The position numbers and the translations under genes were made by a program. Below are positions 14,191-25,776 of a stretch of DNA of 64,000 nucleotides, one piece after another; position 1 is the stretch's first letter, and every line of letters starts with the position of its first letter. The notes beneath the pieces were generated by a model, which saw only the letters and a program-made list of their open reading frames with translations, did no database searches and had not been told where the DNA came from. Source of the stretch: Aptenodytes patagonicus (taxonomy: Eukaryota > Chordata > Aves > Sphenisciformes > Spheniscidae); contig NC_134952.1 in assembly GCF_965638725.1 (NCBI RefSeq), positions 59,498,065 to 59,562,064 on the forward strand, in the 5' to 3' direction.

Positions 14191-17100
14191 AAGGGACGGT
14201 GGCTTTTTTCACTCAGAGTTTTTTTTCCTCATGAGGATTGAAGGCGGGTTCAACTGACTTTAGTGAACTTCGCTGAGGTTTCTTTGCTCGCAGGTCTTCT
14301 TACAAAGTGGTAGCATTAATCAAAGTCTTCTAAGTTTGTACGCTTAGTATAGCGGTGCTTGTCTTGACAGCTTAGTGCTTTATAGTAGGTAGGATTCTTT
14401 TTCTTTGCGTGTTTATTTGGGTTCAGCTTCTACTGACTTGTTAAGGTAGGTTTGGTATCTAAGCAGCTGAACTTGTGGTTGTGCTAACTGTGATGATTTA
14501 TAAATGCATTTCTGAAGATCCTAACTCCTACAATAATAGGGCAGTACTATGTACTTTTGAACTGTGATGCTTATGAAGTAATAATGGAAAAACTTGTCTT
14601 ACAATTTCTTTTGTGGATTATCTTTTCATCTACTTGTTCAGTTGCCAAAAAATAGTGGCATTAATGGTGAACCTATAAGGTAAGCTTTTTCCTTGTTCTA
14701 AAACCCTTGATGATGAAAAAGAACTAGTGAATTGATTAAAATAACTAGCTGGAGATATAGAATTCACGTCATCACTGAAATGCATCTAATTCCAAAATTG
14801 CGGAACTTATTTTTGTTAGGTGTTGTTAAGTATTTAGTGAGTGTATGCTGATGAAGAATTTCTTTATGAATTGAAAATCTACATACGTTTGGCTTTAGTG
14901 TATTTTATTCTTTCATAATTGGATAGGAATAACAAATCATTCTGGAGTTACTTCATCTGTTTCAAGGTGGGAGTATCAACTAGCAACTTCACAGATAAAA
15001 TAGGACTGCTGTGAGAACCAGGGTACAGAATATAATGTTAGGCCTGTATAAAAGTAGTTTGCAGGATTACCCTGATTTATATGCTACTTGAAGAAAAAGC
15101 CAGGAAGAATTATGAGGGACTATACTTATGGGGGGGGTACGGGACACTTCAGTGTAAAATACCTATATATGTCTTCATCTGCCCTTAACACAGTGGTAAT
15201 AAAGCTACAAATGTGTGAACTCATTAGAATACATGTGTGCTTATTAGTTCTTCCCTATCAAATTTCTGCATAGATGTCTGTTATGGCTTGGCTATACAAG
15301 TAGGTTATTTTTTTGTACTACTGTTTACTCTGTCTATAAACTGTAAAGTCAGCTTGAACTAGAAATTCCTATATGGTTCTTGCTTCCCCCCCACAAACCC
15401 CACCTTGCAGCTTTAGTTCTGTCCCATGGCAGAACTAAGCAGGATTCTGGTGGTAGCTGCCTTTGAAAACCGCCTGGGTGTCTCTTTAGAAATAGTCAGA
15501 ATTTTAATGCACAGGCTGGCTGTGTTCGTTTATAGAATTACTGTTTCCAATAATATCCCTGCTGATCTCATGAAAGGGGGGAAAAAAATAAACAGTAATG
15601 AAAAAGATGCTGGGTTTGTTCCAGCTGAAAGGAACAGTAATTTTTTTTCCTCAAAACTCTTCTTCTCTCCTCCCCCCCTCCCATCCACCTCCCTGGGAGG
15701 TGAGAGGGAATGTGACTTGTATGTTGGTCTCCCCATGGAATTTTGGATGTGTGTGAGAGGTTTCTTTTTCCTCATAAAATAAGTCATCATTCTGCAAGTC
15801 TTACGTTCTCTCCCTCATAATTCCTGTCTGAAAAGGACTTTGTGAAGTAACCTAGTTTAAAGTAATGTTCAAGAGATGCGCTGTTAATTCCTCTGCCAAG
15901 TTTTGTGACTTCACAAATATGCTGCTTGCTTGCAAAAGTTTGTTGCTATGCAAGACTTGCAAACAGTAGTTACCAAATTAGTTACAGACCACCTCCTGCA
16001 AGCTAGTCTTCATAGATGCACTTCTGAGCTCAACGGGAGCTCTGTGACCAAGTTCTACGCTTCTTCAGCAGGTCACCTGTGAGGATGGGCTTGTAGGGTT
16101 GGATGTGAAGTGTAGCCTTGAACAGTGAGGTAATGTGCTGTTATTTTTTGCTCTCTCAAATGCAGTGCTTCAAAGAATAATATTTAAAACTGAAGAAAGG
16201 ACAGTGTCAGATGACTGTTGTATCTAAATAATTTAGAAAAATGCCAGTAACTTTTCCCTTCTTTCCTTTTAACCTTCCTTCCTTAAATGGCTTTTTTTAT
16301 TAAAAAAAAGAGGGAGGCATCTGTCTAGCATTTGCTGTATCTATATGTATGTTTGCCTGTACAAACATTTTTTTACTCTCATTACTATTTCTACTCTTGA
16401 ACTGTTACTCTGTCAGTCATTATCTTCTTTGTATAACATCTTCAAGTAAAATGCAAGTCTGCAAAGACTTGCATGTAATTAAGTGTGTGCAATTAAGCAT
16501 ATGTATGTCTTTGTAACCAGTTAAAAGCAAACGCCCTGCCCACGGTACCTCTATTGTTTTTTTTTCAGATTTGTTTTAAAGGGTGCATTACCCAGTTACA
16601 GGAATTGGGGGGGGGGGGGATCAGAGTGGGTAGTGAAGAATGCTGTGAGGTTCCAACAGATTTCTTTGATTCGGCTCTACAGGTGTGTATGTGCATTCAC
16701 CTAGCAACAGGAACAGCAGTAGTCTAGCTGAATTGTTCATCTGGTTATAATACACTACTCGTGTTAAGCCTGCAGGAGGGAAAACCTAAAATCCTGGCAT
16801 CCTGTCTATACCAGCATTCTGCCTGTTGCTATTAGAGCAGGGTAGAGTTTCCCTGTCCCACAGAACTCTGAGAGTGCAGAAAATGTTTCCACCCTGTGCT
16901 GGAATAAAGCAGATTCCCCCTTCCCTTCCCCCAAGCTTTTGTGGAAAAAACAAAGTGTGAGCAAACCAAGCAGAATAGCCAATAGCTGGGTGAAGGGGGC
17001 TTTCCAGGGATGTAACAAATACAGGGTCAGGTGCCTTCCTTGAATCCAGGGCTGTGAACCAGGCCTCCTTTCTTTCATGTGACTGCACTTGGTGCTAAAG

Positions 17101-17399
17101 CTGTTTGACTTTAAGGCAGGACAGGTGTATCTCAGCCAAAGTGAGTTTTGGTGTGGATGCGTTGGCACCTTCTTCCCTCTTGATCCCCCCACCAATCCCA
17201 TGTTTGTTACACTGGAAGACTCCTAACAAAATCTGGCTGCTACATAATGATGGGCAACTCTTTTAAAAACAAAAGAGGGAGGAAAAAAAACCCTACCCCT
17301 CCACCCGCCAAAAAAAAACCCCAAGCAAAGCGAAGTCCGAAGACGGGTGAAACGCATGAGAAGCAGGGGGTTTCATCCTTCACTTGAGAACAGAGTTCG
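14191..17399. other. Inter-island region, no gene seen
   Basis: This is mostly AT-rich single-copy-looking DNA. It contains a run of 13 G at 16607-16619, a perfect 10-bp-arm inverted repeat at 16451-16474, and a possible 38-nt exon at 14642-14679 bounded by a pyrimidine-rich acceptor (ctacttgttcag) and a good donor (AAG|GTAAGC). That segment could be a noncoding SGMS2 leader exon if transcription starts in the 13.9-kb island; nothing here proves it is used. Open frames around 15.4-15.8 and 16.8-17.2 kb resemble no family I recognise. Confidence 0.4.
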
Positions 17400-18420
17400 G
17401 GAAATTAAATCCCCCGGCAAAACCGGGAAGCCCTTCCCTGCTCAGGGCCGCGGCGCTCAGGTCTGGCCCGGCTATGGGGGTGCGGCGCAGGTCCCACCGG
17501 CGGGGACCGGGGCGGCCCCGAGCACCTGCGCAGCTGCAGGAGCCGCGCCTCTGCCACCGAGCTGGCTCCCGGGGAGGGCAACGCTTATCTCCCAACAAAT
17601 ATTTTATGGGTGCAGTATAGATGTCGGTATCCCGTTTTGCGAGCTAACTTAACCCTTCCCCCGCGGCAGGGGGGGGCTGAGCCGCTCCCCGAAGAGACGT
17701 ATGTGGTTTGAAGAGGAGAAGGCGGCTGCGGGCACGACAGATGGGATCCGGGCAGAGGCTGCAGGCAGGGAGGGGAGGCCGGGGGGAGCCGTGGAAGGGC
17801 ACCGGCATCTCTGCATCTGCCAAGACCTCGCGCACGCGGGAGGAGGTGCCATCCCCGGCGCAGTGAAGGCGGCTGGGCAGAGCCGGGAGGAGGCTTCCCC
17901 GCGCCGGGCCCGGCCGACCGGGGCGGCGGGCAGCGCGCGCGCGCGCACAGGCGCGGGTTGAGGGGGGGGGGGGGGGCAACCGGGAGGGGGCGGGCGGGGC
18001 CGCGCCGCCACCTTTAGCGGCGGGCGGGGGCTCCGTAGAGGTCCTGCCGGTTTTTCTAGCCCTGCCTCTGAATAGCAGCAGCGCCGGGGTGAGTCACTGT
18101 TTGGAAATGGAGTGGGCGGGTGTGCGTGTAAGAGAATGAATGATGTCAGGGAGGACTGTGGCTCTCGCGGCGAGCATGAGACTCGCGGTAAACACGGCGG
18201 CAGCGGCGGCCCCGAGCGAGCGCTGCCCCCGGCGCCCCCCGCCCCGGAGCCGCCCTCCAGCGGGGGAGCGCTTCCAGCTGCGGCACTGCTGAGGTAGCGC
18301 TGCGGGCAGGAAACCTCCCTGAGAAGTGTCGCCTCCGCTGACGCCCTTAGAGCCAGTCCCTTTCGCCAGGAAGAAGAGTGAGGCTGTGAGAGGAGCAAAT
18401 TGCAGGGGAAGGTAGAGATT
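17400..18420 (+). promoter_or_regulatory. SGMS2: Main CpG island, likely SGMS2 promoter and noncoding first exon
   Basis: This is about 1 kb of dense CpG sequence with many GC boxes, a 15-G run (17962-17976), and G-tract clusters near 17980-18000 able to form G-quadruplexes. A consensus splice donor at 18089 (CCGGG|GTGAGT) overlaps a TGAGTCA AP-1-type element at 18090-18096. A second excellent donor lies at 18594 (TAG|GTAAGT). A + strand noncoding first exon ending at 18088 or 18593 and joining the SGMS2 exon at 40789 would fit the usual arrangement of SGMS2, which has untranslated leader exons. The assignment is inferred from position and orientation; no cDNA evidence is available here. Confidence 0.65.
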
Positions 18421-20774
18421 GTGGCAAACTTTCTAGCTGCTTCTGCGTGCTGCTACCTCAGTGGTGGGAGTGTCTGGCCATAAGGAACTGCAAAGCCCAA
18501 ACCTAAGAGCCCTGAGGCTCCAAAAAAGACTTCCAGCTGCCTTTAGAGGAGGAACTGCAAGCAGTGCAAGCTTTTGCATATACAGCTGAGTAGGTAAGTT
18601 GGGAACAGCGCAGGTGGACTAAAAGCATGGCATACCACAGATACGCACTTAGAGAACCTTTTACAGAAGACCTGTACGTGTGAACTGGACAGAGGCTGGG
18701 AAGAGCAATCCTACACTTGCGGTCTCTTCCATTTCTAGAGTACGTATGTTTTACCTGTAAAATAGTCGTAATTTTACTCTTGAAGAGGCCCCTCTAATTA
18801 GGGAGGGCACCTGCTGTTTTGATTTCTCTTGCAAATATGTAATGCATGGAACATAGTTCGCTAGTAAAATTGTACGTTCTTGATGTGGGCAGCGTGTGCA
18901 TACCACTTTGAGCAGTACCACATACTTAGTTGAACAGGAGGGGACTTCAAAATGCCTGATTTCAGCTCAGGAAGATAAAGGATTACTATAAGGATCATAA
19001 TGGTGTTGTAAAGGTGTGTTGCTGTACAGTTTGGGGTTTTTTTTGTTGCTGTCTGTCTGATCCGTTGAAGCCACTCATAAACTTCCTGAAGTGCAGCAAA
19101 ACTGAACTTTCTTCACTTAGTGGCAGACTACTTTTCTATTAACATTGCGTGGTTTCTAGCTTAAATTTAGCTCAAAATCCTTGTGAAAAGTAGTTAATGC
19201 ATAATCTTCTGGCAGAATAAAACTCCTAGAATACAATGTAGACTAGCTGTTGTTTAGTTTAATCCATTGCTGATCTTTTTATTTGATTTTTTTTTAAGGC
19301 CTTAGAAAATCAAATGTCTATCTAAAACCACTTAACAGCTGTTAATTTATACACGGTTAATTATATAGGTGAATGGTTCCATAGAGGTATTAGCATAAAC
19401 CGAGCAAGTGCATGGTATTTTCTGAGACAGCGGGCCTTGCAGGAGTTTTGGCAAGCTTCACTTTAAGTTGCATTTTTTAAACGGTTTGCCTAAAAAACAA
19501 ACTGCTTTTTTGATTATATTTAATGTAGTTGCTTATGTGTATTATTGTTTGACAGGGCAGGTTTTTGGAGACTGTATAGCCTTAGATACTTTTTCTGTAT
19601 GAAACCAATAACTTAGTTTTTATTTTAACCAAACTTAAATGATCTAGGGCTTAATTTACTAGAAAGATCAATGTGCTTCCATTTGTGGCTTTTCTTTCCT
19701 TTTGGATAGGATTTACATTGCTTATCAGTAAAAATTTATAATCCATGTCTGGTTTTAGAGAAACATATACTTGTGTCTCTGTCCTTCAGAAAAATATTCT
19801 TCAAGTTTACCCTGTGTAGTATGTGCAGTCACGAGGGGTATTTGGACAAATCAAAGTGGTGGTGGTGGGAAACTTCAGGTGAAATTGTAAGGTGATGACA
19901 ATAGTATGTAGATAAAGGCCTCTAATGAGATTGATTTCTGTACTGTCCTTGAAGTGAACTTACACAATGGAGAAATGAGAACTTGAAGAGAGCAAAGATG
20001 GATTTTTTTTTTTTTTCCCCCCTACTCTTAGGTTGGTAATCGGAATCTAGAATGACTTTACCCCTAAATTTTAAATATTGAGCCCTGGTTGGCATGTTGA
20101 TGAGCATCTATTTTTCTGGACCATAGAAGCATCTTGTGACTGTAATATTGTAAGACACAAATATGATAGGGCTTAACAATCCTGTTTTCATGAACTAGTT
20201 TTCTTCTGAATTCAAAACTTAATGGTCTAAGTAGACATCAGAAATAGTATATCATGGATGCAGTATTGCAAAAAAACTTCACATTTCCTTATCAATTAAA
20301 AAAAAAAAAAACCCCCCACACATACCTCCCTGTCTCTGGGAGCTGAATAAGAGACTTAATCTCAAGTATTTTTCATTCTAAAAACCAGAGAATTCTTTAT
20401 TTACAGTGTATTAGTATACCAAATAAAAGTATGAAGACTGGAAAGTAGTGTATTGATTTTTAAGGATTAACAAAAAAAAAAATTGAAACAAGTGATGGAT
20501 TTGAAAAATGAGTAGTTTTTTCTTAAGGACCAGGGAATATAAAAGAAGGTTTTTGAAGAAATGGCTCATTACAGTTAAGTCTCCTAGTATAGAAATGGAC
20601 TTTGAAGATGCAGATATTTGTAACAAAATTGCATATATCTTCTGTTTGGATTTTTTTTTCTAATTTTGGTGGGCTGTTGGCCTACAGTGTTCTTTGATAC
20701 TATTTGTGGAGACAATACAGATGCTGTGACATTTTATTTAGTATGGATATGGTATTGCAGTAGTCCGAACAGAC

Positions 20775-20985
20775 GCTGGGAAGATTAATGTAACACTAGG
20801 TCCACTGTCTTCAGAGATCTCTGTCTGCTGGGAGAATTGTTTGTACCATGGACACCACTGTCCCCGAAGATGCTGCGGACACTAAGAATGTCGGGCATCC
20901 AGGCACCACTGTCCCAGCAGATGCTGAAGACCTTAAGAGCTGCTGATGGGAAAGTTTTATGTAACACAGATAGCTCTGTCTTGTC
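20775..20985. repeat. Degenerate tandem repeat, period about 51 nt
   Basis: Two clear units start at 20853 and 20904 (51 nt apart) and share 29 of 35 positions, beginning CACCACTGTCCC and continuing through AGATGCTG to TAAGA. Weaker copies flank them: one with 'ccactgtctt' at 20802, and one with 'gtaacacagatagctctgtc' near 20961 that resembles 'gtaacactaggtccactgtc' at 20791. The + strand frame stays open through the units (20837-21127), giving a two-fold repeated peptide (PLSPKMLRTLR / PLSQQMLKTLR), and the minus strand is also open. No known protein is recognised, so a decayed minisatellite or element-derived array is the simpler reading. Confidence 0.7.
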
Positions 20986-22319
20986 CATTCTGCACCTGTT
21001 TGAAAGATATTTCTTAACTATACTAAACCCGACTGTTTTAGTGAGGTTCCAGAACTTTAATAACCACAAGTGTCTCCCATATGAGGACACTTGCTTATGT
21101 TACCACTGTTTCTCTTCCCCAGAATAGCTCGTGTGGAGATACGTGTAATACAAACAATAAAGTACTTCTTACCAATATAGGTGGTTTTGGAAGTTTACTG
21201 TTGATATGAATTTTAATAGGACTAAACTGTATACTAAAACTAAATCAGCTTCAGGAAAACCTGTTACTTACCCTCTAGCTAACATACATGTAGTATCTGT
21301 AATACAAGGGGACTACTGTGCCTTGAGGTCATGCTTGTGGTTGCTGAGTAAAACTTCCTGCCTTACTGTGTGTTAAGTCCCTTATAAAATACGCAATATC
21401 AAGTGTAGGTCCTCTTGTTGTTTGCAGTCTGATGGCATTAAAAAAATATTGAAGTCTAGTCTGCTGTACGGATGAAGAAATTAAAATAGTTTGTCAGAGT
21501 ATCTGCAGCTGTTGAGTTAATCATTGCAAATAGAATGGTTCTTAATAAAATAGTGTTCAGGTCTAAATCATCAAAATAGTTCTTGAGCACGATTACTCGG
21601 GAAAACTTCATTGTATTCACTTTGACAAGACAGTTTTATAGCAAAAAAGTACGTATTCAGTATTTAACTATTTAATTTTCCAGATAAAATACCCTTTCTC
21701 AGATATGTAACCCTACCAAAGGAGAACATCCTGTTCACTTGAAGGTACCTGAACAAAAAAGCAGGTATCTTGCTTTCACTTACCTTCCCCAGTTTGTGTA
21801 GTTAACTTGTGACTGCCATGTTTAAATTTCAAGGACATCCCACTTATTTATAAACTTCATAAACAGAAACTGAGTTGCTGCTATCAGTGGAACTGTGAGG
21901 CTTCCAAAGGGTGAGCTTTGCTGCCCCAGAAAGCAATGTCTTGTTATTTGTAGCTTGTAGAGTTAACTTCTTGCTGCTTCCTTCTGTAGTCTTCTGTTTC
22001 CTTTTCTTTATATATTCAGATTTCCTTAGGCTGAATCTTACTAAAATCCTGTGCAATGCAGTAAGCTTCACACTTAGCTTTGCAGTGTTTTTATGTATCT
22101 GTGGTTACTGATGCAAAGTGGACTAGGGTTGTACACCTGTTCTTCCTTGAGGAAAAGATGCTGAACCTCTTGGGTGCAGCACTGAATGTTTTGGAAAGTT
22201 GCATCAGCTTAACTTGGGTGATTTAAGCTGAACTGATGCAGAGCACTTCTGGAAACTTTTCTTCTTCAGAATGGCTAAATTTAAAATAAATTCATTCAGG
22301 ATTATTTTTGATTTAGCAG

Positions 22320-22865
22320 TGTCGTGGTTTAACCTCAGTCGGCAACTGAGTACCACTCAGCCGCTCGCTCACTTCCCCCCCCCCCCCCGGCCCTGGTGGG
22401 ATGGGGGAGAGAATTGGAAGAGTAGAAGTGACAAAAACTTGTGGGTTGAGATAAAAACAGTTTAATAATTGAAATAAAATAATAACAATAATAATAATAA
22501 TAATGTAATACTAATAATACACAAAGCAATTGCTCACCACCCACAGACTGATACCCAGCCAGTCCCCGAGCAGCAGCCCCCCCGGCCAGCTTTCCCCAGT
22601 TTATGTACTGAGCATGACGTCACATGGTATGGAATGTCCCTTTGGCCAGTTTGGCTGTGCCCCCTCCCAGCTTTTTGTGCACCTCCAGCCTTCTCAGTCG
22701 GGAAAGCATGGGAAGCTGAAAAGTCCTTGACTAGTGTAAGCACTACCTAGCAACAACTAAAACATCGGTGTGTTATCAACATTGTTCTCATCCTAAATCC
22801 AAAACACAGCACTGTTACCAGCTACTAGGAAGAAAATTAACTCTATCCCAGCCAAAACCAGGACA
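22320..22865 (-). mobile_element. Solo LTR of an endogenous retrovirus
   Basis: The element runs from TGTCGTGGTTTAACC to ...CCAAAACCAGGACA, with TG...CA termini, and is flanked by an exact 5-bp target-site duplication, AGCAG (22315-22319 and 22866-22870). The sequence resembles a common avian ERV LTR family; 5-bp duplications fit ERVL-type elements. No retroviral coding sequence adjoins it, so it is a solo LTR left by LTR-LTR recombination. Promoter-like signals read on the minus strand: a perfect CRE (TGACGTCA, 22615-22622), a CATAAA TATA-like box (22600-22605) and an ATTAAA poly(A) signal (complement of 22461-22466). It also contains 14 C (22375-22388) and an AAT-type microsatellite near 22480-22505. 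Confidence 0.88.
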
Positions 22866-24110
22866 AGCAGTAATCTGGAATCTTAAATGGAGTGTGTAGA
22901 GTTGAATTCAGTTTCTTAGATAAGACGTAAGCATATCATGGCTGAAACTGAATAGAAAAGTTTGGAGTACAAATAATGATTAAATGTGTATCTTCAATTA
23001 CAGTAATGTTACTTTGATGGTGAAAAAGATGGACATCATGAAAGAAATCAAACAAAGCGAGCAAAACAAAATCAGGAAGCCAAATATATTTAAGCTGTTC
23101 GTTCTAATCCCCCATCTGAGAATTTACAAACTGCCTGCAGCAGTTTGTAATTGCTGGTTTTCAGAAACTCCCCAGGCAGTTGGTAATGTTCTTAATGAAA
23201 TACTGTTTCAGAGGCAAGTTTGCCTGTTACTTGTCATAAACCAGTATGTCCCATGTAAAGTTATGTAACTTACTCATTTGGGAGAGATGATCTTTTTGCC
23301 TGGTGTCCCTGTTGATATCTTAGGCCCAGGTCAGTCTTGCTACTATCATAAACTCAAATGTTCCAAGAGTGAAGTTTTAAGTACTAATATGGGTTAAATC
23401 ATACTAGTATGTTTGTTCAGTTTTTGTCTTTATGGAAGTTCTGATGGCATAGTGTCACTGTGAACTAGCAAAACTTACTGGAGTTTGCATTTGTAGAGTG
23501 TAATTTACAGGAGGTTTTTTTGTTTTGTTTAATCACAGATCTCTGGTGTTCATGCCTCTAATATTAGAACTTAAAGTTGGTTGGTTGGTTTGTTTTTATT
23601 TTTAAAATCTTGGTTAACTGTAAAATAAGTCGGAGTTTGTAATCCTATCAGAGTGCAGGAATCTGTCCAGCCTCAAAGAACAAGCCTCTGGCAGAGCCTG
23701 TCTAGAACCTGGATCTTTGAAGACCTAGCTTAAAGCCGTAAGCAAAAAGTAATGGTTTTCCTTTATTGAAGTGTTATTACAAGCGTTTTGGCATATGATA
23801 CCTCCCCAATATATCTTTAATAGAACACTTCCATCTGTAAAAGTCCTTTATTAAGAAGTCACCTGCTCTCACTGATTATTTTTTTCTGTTGAAATATGTT
23901 TGCATTTTTTAGTTTTTCTCTTTTTAGAGTTCTTAACTCTGCTTAGCCTCCTAAGATCTTAAACTGTTGTGTGATGAGTGCTGAATGACTTCTCACAATT
24001 AGTTTCAGTTATGTGAAATGTACATAACAGTGACAAAATGTTTACTTATGTACCCACCCAAGTTCCTGCTTATGTTCACTGTAGTGCTGGACAGTTGGTT
24101 AGTGGAGCAG

Positions 24111-24145
24111 ACCTAAATAAGGAGACAGTCTCTCCTTATTTAGGT
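24111..24145. repeat. Perfect inverted repeat, 15-bp arms, 5-nt loop
   Basis: The left arm is ACCTAAATAAGGAGA, the loop is CAGTC, and the right arm TCTCCTTATTTAGGT is its exact reverse complement. As RNA it would form an uninterrupted 15-bp hairpin. The flanks do not extend the pairing, so it is shorter than a typical miRNA precursor. No terminal target duplication identifies it as a transposon remnant. It lies in the presumed first intron of SGMS2. Confidence 0.9.
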
Positions 24146-25744
24146 GACATAATTTGCTAAAGAAAAACAGCAGTAGAGAAGGTCATGCCTCATAGTCGTT
24201 AATTCTGTCTTTCATATGGAGGGCACAATATAATCCTATAGTTCGTTGATAGTTCTAATACATTTCTACAGTAATTGCAGCTCATCTGATTTTTTTTTTT
24301 TTTTTGTAGTTCCCCCACATCAACCTTGTAAATGGGAAACAGCACTTGCTGTTTGTAGATGCTTTATAAGGGTGCCAAATACCACTGCCCATGTCTTGGT
24401 TTGAGACTGAACACAAGACTGTATTGAAGCAAACTGTTCCCATCACTGCTGCTGCCTCAAAAGGATATTTTAAAAACTGGAATGCTGTGTTACTGTCTTA
24501 ACGGTGCTAAAAACACGCTTAATGTAAAATTCTGTTGTTTCATCCTCTGCCAGTTATTCTGGTTCAAATTAATGTATTACAATTTCAATATAAAACCAAA
24601 AGCATTTAAACTGAAATTTTGAAAGCAAATTTTTTTTTTTAATGCTGAGAGAAATTAATTGCTATGGATCTACTTTGGATTAGTTTGTACTTATTAGTTT
24701 TTCTGGTAACTTACCTATTTCAGGAGTGTATAGAAACTGTCAATATGTTGTAGCTTAAAAAGTTAACTCATGTTACTTTTAGTTCTGTGTATTAGGAGCC
24801 TGACAAAATTCCTACCAAAGCTTGTGTTTTTTCCTATTTTCATAATACTGTACTAACCTGTAAGGGTGCTATGTAAGAGTTCTTTACAGTGCCATTCTCA
24901 GAAGCATGAACTTGTCTTCATTTGATTTTGCTCTGATTTTATATACCATTTTGAGTGTGTCACTTGACAAGAGTTCCTTCCTCTCTCCTGGCATACCACC
25001 TTGGTCTTGTAGAGGCTCAAGCGCACAAAACTTGGCTCTACTTAATAAGTAACAAGGCCAACTTAAGATACTTGCTCAGCTGCAGTTACTGAAGAAGCAC
25101 AGATGCTCAGTCTGCTGTGTTTTCACAGAATTGTTTTGTTTCGCTGCATATGTATACTTTGCATGCAGCTATAGGGAGTGATTTTGAAATGTTTTGGAAA
25201 AAACAAACAACTCTACTTGATGTGGAAAACATGCCAGAAAGCTAAAGGTGGTCCTCCAAAGTGAAGTTGTGTTTCTTTCTGTCCTGTGAGAAAGAGGATT
25301 GACTGAAATGGTTTGAATCCTGTATTGACTATTAAAAGTGATCATGCGCTAAAATAGAAAAACAACTCTCTTCAGTGTTTCTGTTTTCCTAGAAATGTTA
25401 ACTTCCATGATGGACTTCAGTCTTGAGAGGAAGGGCTGTGGCATCCTGTTTGGCTCTGAAGCAAGAAGTATTAAAGACATTGCTTCTTCTAAGGTGCCAT
25501 AGTGAACTTGGAAGTTAATATGAAGACAACTTACTGAAGAGTTGAGTGTTATGGGTTTAAACTTCTGTCCACTGCAGTGATTGTATCCTGAATTTGCAGA
25601 CACTGTTTAAAATTCATTATTTTAGTAGTATTTACCACCATGAAACTGAATACTACACATGCTATATAGCTGGATGGCAAGCTCTCTCCACTGAGGATAG
25701 CTTTTTTTTGTGGTATCCATGGTCATTAGCTTCCTCTGTGCAGT

Positions 25745-25748
<4 letters not shown>

Positions 25749-25776
<28 letters not shown>
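25749..25776 (+). repeat. Poly(A) run, 28 nt
   Basis: This is an uninterrupted run of A followed by 'taaaattgg'. It could be the tail of an old retroposed sequence, but the DNA before it matches no recognised retrogene or SINE, and I see no target duplication. It is treated as a simple repeat. Confidence 0.8.

Noticed and set aside
17649..18398. 249-codon open frame on the minus strand in the CpG island
   Set aside because: Low-complexity Pro/Ala/Arg/Ser-rich translation expected in any frame of CpG-rich DNA; no recognised domain.
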